DNA of 64,000 nucleotides. Origin: Streptosporangiaceae bacterium. GTDB taxonomy: Bacteria; Actinomycetota; Actinomycetes; Streptosporangiales; Streptosporangiaceae. The DNA lies in contig JAOPYH010000323.1 of assembly GCA_025964715.1 (NCBI GenBank), positions 1-64,000 on the forward strand, given 5' to 3'. The translations under genes were made by a program, and so were the position numbers. Under the pieces are notes generated by a model. That model was given only the letters and a program-made list of their open reading frames with translations. It was not told the origin of the DNA and made no database searches. Below are positions 1-6,106 of this stretch, one piece after another; positions within the stretch are counted from its first letter, which is position 1, and each line of letters starts with the position of its first letter.

Positions 1-57
1 GCCGAAGGTCTCGACGCACAGGTCCACCCCGTTGGCAGCGACCATCGCCTCGGTCAT
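1..57 (-). CDS. alpha/beta hydrolase, N-terminal fragment at window edge
   Basis: Only the first 19 codons are inside the window, read leftward from an ATG at 57-55. They encode MTEAMVAANGVDLCVETFG. The NG-(V/I)-DLC-x-ETFG pattern is a very common opening of alpha/beta-fold hydrolases, where it forms the first beta strands. A second in-frame ATG at 45-43 (MVAANG) is an equally possible start. No catalytic residue is visible because the gene runs off the edge, so the call rests on the N-terminal pattern alone. It is divergent from the GntR remnant and the intact GntR gene to its right, which is a usual arrangement for a regulator and its target. Confidence 0.5.
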   Translation of the reverse strand, partial: MTEAMVAANGVDLCVETFG

Positions 58-149
58 GGCGCTCGACTCTACGCCACCCCTGGGACCTCAGAAGGTGACT
101 CGTCGCGCGTCTTCCAGCTTCTGGGCCCGCTCTGCCGGGTGGGCGGCCT

Positions 150-280
150 CCAGGAACCCAGGGCCCGCGAGAGCCCAGGCTGTCGCGGTCGTACGCGGGC
201 TTCGGCCCTCGGTCACCGTGCAGGGCAAGGGCACGTTCGTGGCCGAGCCCGGGGGAGACGCAGGCTCCACCGAGGAGTGA
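150..280 (+). pseudogene. remnant of a GntR-type regulator (C-terminal end only)
   Basis: The last 30 or so codons before the TGA at 278-280 read VTVQGKGTFVAEPG followed by a short acidic tail. This matches the end of the intact regulator just downstream (VTLPTEGTFVAEPG), both in protein and in DNA. The part further upstream, about ARAQAVAVVRGLRPS, still resembles the recognition-helix end SARRAVEELRRRGL but is garbled. No proper winged-helix start precedes it. I read it as a decayed tandem copy of the neighbouring gene. The left boundary is approximate. Confidence 0.55.
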
Positions 281-298
281 CCGGCGTACGTTGTGTGT

Positions 299-580
299 AT
301 GGCGGATGAGCCGCCGGTCCCGCCGTTCGAGCCAACGGGACCGGCGTACCTGTACGAGCAGTTGGCGGATCACCTGGCCGCGCGGATGCTCTCAGGTCAC
401 CTACCTGTCGGTGCTCGGCTGCCCGGTGAGCGTGATCTCGCGAGCGAATATGGCGTCTCCATCGACAGCGCTCGCCGTGCCGTCGAGGAGTTGCGCCGCC
501 GCGGCCTGCTGGTGACGCTGCCGACGGAGGGCACATTCGTAGCGGAGCCCGGAGCCGGCGAAGGCCCCGCCGACGACTGA
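299..580 (+). CDS. short GntR-family winged-helix regulator
   Basis: A 93-residue protein consisting almost only of a GntR-type winged helix-turn-helix. Helix 1 contains YLYEQLADHLAARMLSG, followed by LPVGARLPGERDLASEYGVS, the recognition region DSARRAVEELRRRGLL and the wing TEGTFVAEPG. There is no effector-binding domain (FCD, UTRA or aminotransferase), so it is a stand-alone DNA-binding protein as found in many actinomycetes. An ATG six bases earlier (293) is in frame and is an alternative start. A hairpin overlaps its stop codon. The target is unknown; the divergent hydrolase at the window edge is a candidate by position only. Confidence 0.85.
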   Translation: MADEPPVPPFEPTGPAYLYEQLADHLAARMLSGHLPVGARLPGERDLASEYGVSIDSARRAVEELRRRGLLVTLPTEGTFVAEPGAGEGPADD

Positions 581-603
581 CCGACGGGGCCCGTCCGTCG
601 GTC
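579..603 (+). terminator. hairpin terminator after the GntR gene
   Basis: A perfect 9-bp stem, GACCGACGG (579-587) with CCGTCGGTC (595-603), and a 7-nt loop. It starts inside the TGA stop codon. There is no U-tract, as is common in high-GC actinobacteria. Confidence 0.6.
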
Positions 604-695
604 TTCAGTGATCGCGCCGCTCGGTCCGAATCGCCGGAGCGGCCGAGATCGATTACCCCGCCATGGCACAATGATGCGCGCGCATGACCGAAAAG

Positions 696-715
696 CTCTG
701 GCGGGGGCGCCAGAG
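696..715. other. perfect hairpin upstream of the subtilase gene
   Basis: CTCTGGCG (696-703), a loop of four G, and CGCCAGAG (708-715) form a perfect 8-bp stem about 90 bases before the GTG of the protease gene. It lies in the 581-807 gap, which holds no gene. It could be a second terminator or an operator/leader structure; nothing in the sequence decides between these. Confidence 0.4.
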
Positions 716-807
716 ACGGCGCCCGGGATCATCGTGATCTCTCCTCTCTTCCTACTGGGAGGCCGTGCCATCGGCCGTCGCCGCTAGCCGGGAGGAGGTT
801 CGGTGCC

Positions 808-2589
808 GTGTCCGATGCCGGCCGACGCCGACCAGGACAGGCCCGTACACGCGCCGGGGGGATTTGCCGCGGGCTGACGGTCAAAGCCGCGTCTGCAGCG
901 ATCGCCTTTTCCCTCGTGGCGGCTGCGGCCGGCCCGCTCCCGGCCGCTCCGGCCCCCGCGGCCGGCCTCCGTGCCGCGGCCGCCGCGACCGACCTCATCC
1001 GCGGACGCGAATGGTGGCTCACGGCGCTGCACGCCCCGAACGCCTGGAAGTGGTCCAGGGGCCGGGGCGTGACGGTGGCCGTCCTCGACACCGGCGTCGA
1101 CGCGCGCCACGCCGACCTGGCCGGGCAGGTGCTGGCCGGTGAGGACTTCACCGGTGGCATCCGCCGGCCCGGCAACAAGTACTGGGGCCGCCACGGCACC
1201 GCCATGGCCAGCATCATCGCCGGTCACGGTCACGGGCCCGGCATGACCGAGGGCGTGATCGGCATCGCGCCTCAGGCCAAGATCCTGTCCATCCGCGTCA
1301 CCTGGGAGAACGACGACCCGGAGCGCGAAAGCAGCGCCGAGGTGAATCGCAGCCGCGACGCGGTGGCCAAGGGCATCAGATATGCGGTCGACCACGGCGC
1401 CGGCATCATCAACATGTCCCTCGGCGGGGGCAAGCAGTTCTACAACGGCAACCCCACCGAGGAGGAGGCGATCAGGTACGCCCTCAGCAAGGGTGTGGTC
1501 CTCATCGCCTCGGCGGGCAACGACGGGGCCAGTCTCAACCGGAAGAACTTTCCCGCCGCATATCCCGGCGTGATCGCCGTCGGGGCCGTCGACAAGAACA
1601 TGCTTCCGTGGCGCGACTCCAACCGGCACCCCTACGTCAGGGTGGCCGCGCCAGGGGTGGAGATCGTGAGCGCCGACGCGGGTGGTGGCTATGTGCTCGG
1701 CACCGGCACCAGCCCGTCGGCCGCCATCGTGGCCGGCATCGCCGCTCTGATCAGAGCCCGCTACCCGGAACTGACCTCCGTACAGATCGCCGACGCCATG
1801 GCGCAGGGGGCCGACCCGAGCCCGTCGGGCGTGCGGAGCGCCGCGCTGGGCGCCGGCATCACCGACGCCGTCAAGGCGATGTACGCGGCCTACAGGCTGT
1901 CCAAGCCGGCATACGACGGCCAGGCCGTCGCCCCGCCCCCGGCAGCCCCGCAGACCGCGCCGCAGACGGCCACGCGGACCGGCCAGGGCGGAGCCGGTCT
2001 GCTGTTCGTCGGGGCGCTGGCGGCCGGTGGGACGCTGGTGGTCATCGGGCTGGTGCTGGGCCGACGCCGGCGACGCCGATCAGATGAGGTCGACGACCAC
2101 GAGGAGCTCGGCCGCTGGCCCGATGAGCCCGCACCGGCCGCGGCCCATCCGCTGTCCGGCGCCGGCATGCCCATCCGTCCGCAGGACCCGCACCCTGTCC
2201 AGCCGTGGCAGAGGGGGCTCGGGCCGGTCCCGCCGAAGGCGCCCGCTGACGAGAGCTGGCGGACCCGCCGGTCGCCCGAGGGCAGGGTCAAGGCGGCCGG
2301 CCTCCCAGGCGCATCGCCCGATGAGCAGCCGACCGGGGTCTTCCGGGCCGTACCGTCGTGGCCGGATGAGCAGCCGACCGGTACGTTCCGAGCCGTGCCG
2401 GCGCCACCGGACGAGCAGCCGACCGGAACGCTGCGGGCCGTACGCTCTTCGCCGGACGAGCTGCCCACCACAGCCTTCCGCGCGGTCGCGCCCCGGCCCG
2501 ACGCGGCAGCCCCCCGGGCTGCGGGCGGCCGCTCCGCTCCTCTTCTGCCTCCGGCGCAGGACGAGGGACACCGCCTGCCGTGGTCCTGA
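808..2589 (+). CDS. mycosin-like membrane-anchored S8 subtilisin protease
   Basis: A 593-residue serine protease, probably facing the cell exterior. GTG start with GGAGGAGG nine bases upstream. A signal segment covers residues about 24-50. The subtilase domain follows with the catalytic triad Asp94 (VAVLDTGVDARH), His129 (GRHGTAMAS) and Ser302 (GTGTSPSAA), and the oxyanion Asn238 (SAGNDG). A single membrane helix at about 393-411 (GLLFVGALAAGGTLVVIGLV) is followed by RRRRRR, placing the last 180 residues in the cytoplasm. This layout is that of mycosins, the proteases linked to type VII (ESX) secretion, but no ESX gene is in view and the cytoplasmic tail is unusually long. The tail is proline-rich and carries four 15-residue repeats. 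The protease call is secure; the ESX link is not shown here. Confidence 0.88.
   Translation: MSDAGRRRPGQARTRAGGICRGLTVKAASAAIAFSLVAAAAGPLPAAPAPAAGLRAAAAATDLIRGREWWLTALHAPNAWKWSRGRGVTVAVLDTGVDARHADLAGQVLAGEDFTGGIRRPGNKYWGRHGTAMASIIAGHGHGPGMTEGVIGIAPQAKILSIRVTWENDDPERESSAEVNRSRDAVAKGIRYAVDHGAGIINMSLGGGKQFYNGNPTEEEAIRYALSKGVVLIASAGNDGASLNRKNFPAAYPGVIAVGAVDKNMLPWRDSNRHPYVRVAAPGVEIVSADAGGGYVLGTGTSPSAAIVAGIAALIRARYPELTSVQIADAMAQGADPSPSGVRSAALGAGITDAVKAMYAAYRLSKPAYDGQAVAPPPAAPQTAPQTATRTGQGGAGLLFVGALAAGGTLVVIGLVLGRRRRRRSDEVDDHEELGRWPDEPAPAAAHPLSGAGMPIRPQDPHPVQPWQRGLGPVPPKAPADESWRTRRSPEGRVKAAGLPGASPDEQPTGVFRAVPSWPDEQPTGTFRAVPAPPDEQPTGTLRAVRSSPDELPTTAFRAVAPRPDAAAPRAAGGRSAPLLPPAQDEGHRLPWS
2317..2496 (+). 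repeat. four tandem 45-bp coding repeats in the protease tail
   Basis: Four in-frame repeats of exactly 45 bp (starts 2317, 2362, 2407, 2452), residues 504-563 of the protease. The protein units are PDEQPTGVFRAVPSW, PDEQPTGTFRAVPAP, PDEQPTGTLRAVRSS and PDELPTTAFRAVAPR. DE-x-PT and RAV are fixed in all four. They sit in the predicted cytoplasmic tail. Confidence 0.85.
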
Positions 2590-2593
2590 TCCG

Positions 2594-3160
2594 TCATGGC
2601 GAGCCGTCGGCCGGGTTGTCCTCCGCGCTGGCCTCTTTGAAGATCTGATCGATCCCGGAGTGGTCCATCGGGCGCCTTGCGGCTGCCCCGGTGAAACGGG
2701 TCAGCAGCCCGGCGAACTGCCGGCATTCCTCGACGGTCCAGTCGGCCATGAGCTCCGCGAGGTAGATCCGGCGGAACCGGTCCGCGGCCTCCACGACCCG
2801 CAGTCCGGTGTCGGTCAGCTGGAGGTTGGCCCGGCGTGCGTCCACAGGTGAGGGTCTGCGGGACACCAGGCCCGCGTCAATGGCGTGCCCGACGAGACGG
2901 CTGGCCGTGGACGGGTCCACGTCGAGCCGTTCCGCGACACCTCCCACGGTGACCTCGCCTCCGGTCTCGGGGGCGAGCTTGGTGACCGCCGAGACCACCG
3001 CGAGGTTGGACATCTGCAGCGGCCGGTCGCACGGCGTCTGCTCGCGGAGCTTGCGCATCAGGTCCGGCTTGGCCCAGACGCGCCGCAGGTGGAAGAGGGC
3101 GACGCCGATTTCGGCGAGGACCTCATCGCTCAAACCCTCTGGGACGCTGTTCGTCCCCAT
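2594..3160 (-). CDS. MarR-family transcriptional regulator
   Basis: A 188-residue winged-helix regulator. The start at 3160 (MGTNSVPEGL) is chosen because CTGGAGG lies seven bases upstream; a longer frame runs through its own promoter region and is unlikely. The DNA-binding core is VGGVAERLDVDPSTASRLVGHAIDAGLV followed by the wing SRRPSPVDARRANLQLTDTG, both typical of MarR proteins. It ends five bases from the stop of the protease gene (tail to tail). Upstream it faces the fragment of a DHA2 efflux pump, the usual partner of such a regulator, so it may be an orphan whose target has decayed. Confidence 0.85.
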   Translation of the reverse strand: MGTNSVPEGLSDEVLAEIGVALFHLRRVWAKPDLMRKLREQTPCDRPLQMSNLAVVSAVTKLAPETGGEVTVGGVAERLDVDPSTASRLVGHAIDAGLVSRRPSPVDARRANLQLTDTGLRVVEAADRFRRIYLAELMADWTVEECRQFAGLLTRFTGAAARRPMDHSGIDQIFKEASAEDNPADGSP

Positions 3161-3172
3161 CTGACGCCTCCA

Positions 3173-3187
3173 GTTGATGCATGCAAC
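3173..3187. promoter_or_regulatory. candidate operator of the MarR gene
   Basis: GTTGATGCATGCAAC is an imperfect palindrome (GTTG/CAAC arms around TGCATG) 13 bases upstream of the MarR start. Its position fits autoregulation. There is no further evidence for binding. Confidence 0.35.
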
Positions 3188-3267
3188 ACACAGATGTATA
3201 GCATCGACGCGTTGCCCTATATATGCACGGTACATGCGTCTGCGGGGGACATGGCAGACCGGACGTC

Positions 3268-3543
3268 CGGGTGGCGCTCAAGCTGCCGCGTCCGGTGGGG
3301 ACGGTGCGGATCGATTACGCCGGTGCGGTGCTCATCGCGGCGGCCACGTCCTGCCTGGTGCTGTTGACCAGTCGGGGTGGTACGCAGTACGCGTGGGGTC
3401 ACCCGGTCATCATCGCGCTTGCCGTCGCCGGCGTCCTGCTGCTGGTCATCTTCGCCCTCGTGGAGGTACGGGTGGCGGAGCCGGTCATCCCGCTCGGCCT
3501 CTTCCGCAACCGCACGTTGAGCTCCTCCAGTGCCGTCATCTCC
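3268..3543 (+). pseudogene. internal fragment of a DHA2 (EmrB/QacA) MFS efflux pump
   Basis: About 90 codons translate to a clear central piece of a 14-helix drug transporter: KLPRPVGTVRIDYAGAVLIA, then a membrane helix, SRGGTQYAWGHP, another helix, and VEVRVAEPVIPLGLFRNRTL. In intact members this stretch spans the middle of the protein (about residues 200-290). The preceding and following membrane helices are missing and the frame then runs into unrelated sequence before DUF3263. The fragment faces the MarR gene, so it is most likely the relic of a MarR-controlled pump. Confidence 0.75.
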
Positions 3544-3693
3544 TTTCCCGATCGCCGGTACGGCGGCCCCGATGTTGGGGTCTTCCGGACGCCCACCCGT
3601 TCCGGGAGAACTCGGGAAGACGTCCGCCGGGGCGCGTACGATTACACCGGCCGAACCCGGACGACCGGGACCAGTGACCACAGAGGGGACCTC

Positions 3694-4029
3694 ATGGGAG
3701 CGGCTCATGCCTCCGGCGAAGTCCCCGCTCAGGACGGCATCGTGAACGAAGGCCCCCCAGACGACGGCTTCCCGACCGACCTCCTGTCCGAGCGCGACCG
3801 CCAGATTCTCGCCTTCGAGCGCCAATGGTGGAAGTACGCCGGAGCCAAGGAGCAGGCCATCCGCGAAATGTTCGACATGTCCGCGACGCGGTACTACCAG
3901 CTCCTCAACCTGCTGATCGACCGACCCGAGGCCCTCGCGCACGACCCCATGCTGGTCAAGCGCCTCCGCCGGGTGCGTTCCCAGCGGCAGCGGCAGCGAG
4001 CCGCGCGTCGGCTCGGGATCCAGCCCTGA
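3694..4029 (+). CDS. DUF3263 family small protein
   Basis: A 111-residue protein. The ATG at 3694 has AGAGGGGAC just upstream; the longer frame into the transporter fragment is an artefact. The core, LSERDRQILAFERQWWKYAG then AKEQAIREMF and MSATRYYQLLNLLIDRPEAL, is the DUF3263 signature found across actinobacteria. It looks like a helix-turn-helix (AIREMFDMSATRYYQLL) with a basic tail (RRVRSQRQRQRAARR), so a DNA-binding role is plausible but unproven. It lies 19 bases before otsB; I recall the two often being neighbours, and they may be co-transcribed. Confidence 0.8.
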   Translation: MGAAHASGEVPAQDGIVNEGPPDDGFPTDLLSERDRQILAFERQWWKYAGAKEQAIREMFDMSATRYYQLLNLLIDRPEALAHDPMLVKRLRRVRSQRQRQRAARRLGIQP

Positions 4030-4048
4030 CCTGACGAGGATCGACAAC

Positions 4049-4852
4049 GTGCAGCACGAATTCCAGACCACCGCCGGCGCCGAAGGGTTCGCCGAGATCC
4101 AGAAGAACCCCGGTCGGGCGGTCATCGCCCTCGACTTCGACGGCGTCCTCGCGCCGATCGTCGACGACCCCGCCGCGGCTCGAGCCCACCCCGACGCGGT
4201 CCCCGTGTTGACCCGCCTCGCCCCGCTCGTACGGTCCATCGTCCTCATCACCGGACGTCCGGCCGCGCTCGCGGTCGAGTACGGCGGCCTGGCCGACATC
4301 GACGGCCTCACCGTGCTCGGGCAATACGGTCGCGAGCGCTGGGAGTCCGGCGACCTGACCGTGCCGGACCCGCCTCCCGGGGTGGCCGAGGTGCGGGAGA
4401 AGCTGCCCCGCGTGCTCGAGGCCGCGGGAGCGCCCGAGGGCACTCACATCGAGGACAAGGGCTATGCGCTGGCCGTGCACACCCGGCGGACGGCCGAGCC
4501 GGAGGTCGCACTCGAGCGGCTGCGGAGCATCCTCTACGCGCTCGCCGAGCACGCCGGCCTGACCGTCGAGCCCGGCCGTCTCGTGCTGGAGCTGCGACCG
4601 CCCGGGATGGACAAGGGGGTCGCCCTGCGCGGCTTCGCCGCCGAGCGGGATGCCGGCGCCGTGCTCTACGCGGGCGACGACCTGGGCGATCTCGCCGCCT
4701 ACGACGCGGTCGACTCCCTGCGTGACGAGGGGCTCGCGGGCGTCAAGGTCTGCAGTGGCTCGGCCGAGGTGACCGAGCTCGCCGACCGGGCCGACGTCGT
4801 AGTCGACGGGCCCGAAGGGGTCCTGCGTCTGCTGGCCGATCTCGCCTCATAA
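4049..4852 (+). CDS. otsB: trehalose-6-phosphate phosphatase
   Basis: A 267-residue HAD-superfamily phosphatase that removes phosphate from trehalose 6-phosphate, the last step of the OtsA-OtsB trehalose pathway in the cytoplasm. GTG start with GACGAGGA ten bases upstream. HAD motif I is LDFDGVLAPIV (nucleophile Asp29, acid Asp31), motif II is LITGR, the motif III lysine is in GMDKGVAL, and motif IV is YAGDDLGDL. Length is normal for actinobacterial OtsB. Its partner otsA lies 8 kb away on the other strand, so the two are not in one operon. Confidence 0.92.
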   Translation: MQHEFQTTAGAEGFAEIQKNPGRAVIALDFDGVLAPIVDDPAAARAHPDAVPVLTRLAPLVRSIVLITGRPAALAVEYGGLADIDGLTVLGQYGRERWESGDLTVPDPPPGVAEVREKLPRVLEAAGAPEGTHIEDKGYALAVHTRRTAEPEVALERLRSILYALAEHAGLTVEPGRLVLELRPPGMDKGVALRGFAAERDAGAVLYAGDDLGDLAAYDAVDSLRDEGLAGVKVCSGSAEVTELADRADVVVDGPEGVLRLLADLAS

Positions 4853-4870
4853 TTGAGCGGGGAGGCGCCG

Positions 4871-6088
4871 ATGGGGGACACCACGACCTGCTGCATCGCC
4901 GGGGGCGGCCCCGCCGGTGCCGTCCTGGGGCTGCTGCTGGCCCGATCCGGCATCGACGTCATCGTGCTGGAGAAGCACGGCGACTTCCTGCGGGACTTCC
5001 GCGGCGACACCATCCATCCCTCTACCCGCGAGATCCTCGACGAGATCGGGCTGGGGCCGCGCTTCGAGGAACTGCCGCAGCGCAAGGTCGACCGGGTCAA
5101 TGTGGTGACGGACCAGGGTGAGATCGCGCTGGCCGACCTGCGGCTCCTGCGGAGCCGGCACCCCTACATCACCTTCGTCCCGCAGTGGGACTTCCTGACC
5201 CTGGTCACCGAGGAGGCGGCCAGATACCCGAACTTCCAGCTGCGGATGCATGCCGAGGCCTTCGACCTCCTACGTGAGCCGGGCCGGGTCGCCGGCGTCC
5301 GCTACCGGGACGACAAGGGTGAGGAGCACGACATCCGCGCCACCCTGACCGTGGCGGCGGACGGGCGCAACTCCACCCTGCAGCGGGCGGCCGGGCTGCG
5401 GCCCACGGAGTACGGCGCCCCTATGGACGTGGCGTGGTTCCGGCTCGACCGCGTCGCCTCCGACCGGCAGGACACCTTCCTCAGGCTCGGCGCCGGGCAC
5501 CTCATCGTCGGGCTGAACCGCTCGTCCTACTGGCAACTCGGCTATGTGGTGCCCAAGGGACGCTTCGAGGAGGTGCGGGAGCAGGGCATCGAGGAGTTGC
5601 GGCGCCATGTCGGCGAACTCGTGCCGTTCCTGCGTGACCGAACCGGCGCGCTCGACCTCGACGCGGTGAGCGTGCTGGAGGTCCGGGTCAACCGGCTCCG
5701 CCGCTGGTACCGTCCAGGCCTCCTGCTGCTCGGTGACGCGGCACACGCCATGTCGCCGGTGGCCGGCGTCGGCATCAACCTCGCGGTCCAGGACGCGGTG
5801 GCCGCCGCCAACCGGCTGGCCGGGCCGCTGCGCGCCGGGACCCTGCGGACCCGGGACCTGGCCGCCGTGCAGCGGCGGCGCCTCCCCCCGACGATGGCGG
5901 TTCAGCGGCTTCAGCTCACCTTGCAGGACGCCTTCATCGGCCCGGCGCTGAACAGACGGCGACTGACCCGCCCGCCCCTCCCGCTGAAGCTCGCGGAGCG
6001 GGTCCCGCCCCTGCGGAGGCTGATCGCCCGCATGGTCGGCTACGGCCCGCTCCCCGAACACGTCCGCATCCCCGGCTCCCCACCGTGA
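4871..6088 (+). CDS. FAD-dependent aromatic hydroxylase-type oxidoreductase
   Basis: A 405-residue flavoprotein of the p-hydroxybenzoate hydroxylase / UbiH type. The ATG at 4871 is preferred over an upstream TTG (4853) because GGGGAGG precedes it at good distance. Residues 6-30 hold the Rossmann FAD motif (IAGGGPAGAVLGLLLARSG), then RGDTIHPSTREIL, the mid-protein DG motif (VAADGRNSTLQRAAGL) and the C-terminal LLLLGDAAHAMSPVAGVGIN. These three motifs define class A flavin monooxygenases. The substrate cannot be read from the sequence; no polyketide or ubiquinone genes flank it. It starts 18 bases after otsB, so it may share that transcript. Confidence 0.85.
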   Translation: MGDTTTCCIAGGGPAGAVLGLLLARSGIDVIVLEKHGDFLRDFRGDTIHPSTREILDEIGLGPRFEELPQRKVDRVNVVTDQGEIALADLRLLRSRHPYITFVPQWDFLTLVTEEAARYPNFQLRMHAEAFDLLREPGRVAGVRYRDDKGEEHDIRATLTVAADGRNSTLQRAAGLRPTEYGAPMDVAWFRLDRVASDRQDTFLRLGAGHLIVGLNRSSYWQLGYVVPKGRFEEVREQGIEELRRHVGELVPFLRDRTGALDLDAVSVLEVRVNRLRRWYRPGLLLLGDAAHAMSPVAGVGINLAVQDAVAAANRLAGPLRAGTLRTRDLAAVQRRRLPPTMAVQRLQLTLQDAFIGPALNRRRLTRPPLPLKLAERVPPLRRLIARMVGYGPLPEHVRIPGSPP

Positions 6089-6106
6089 TCTCGCGGGACT
6101 GCGGCC

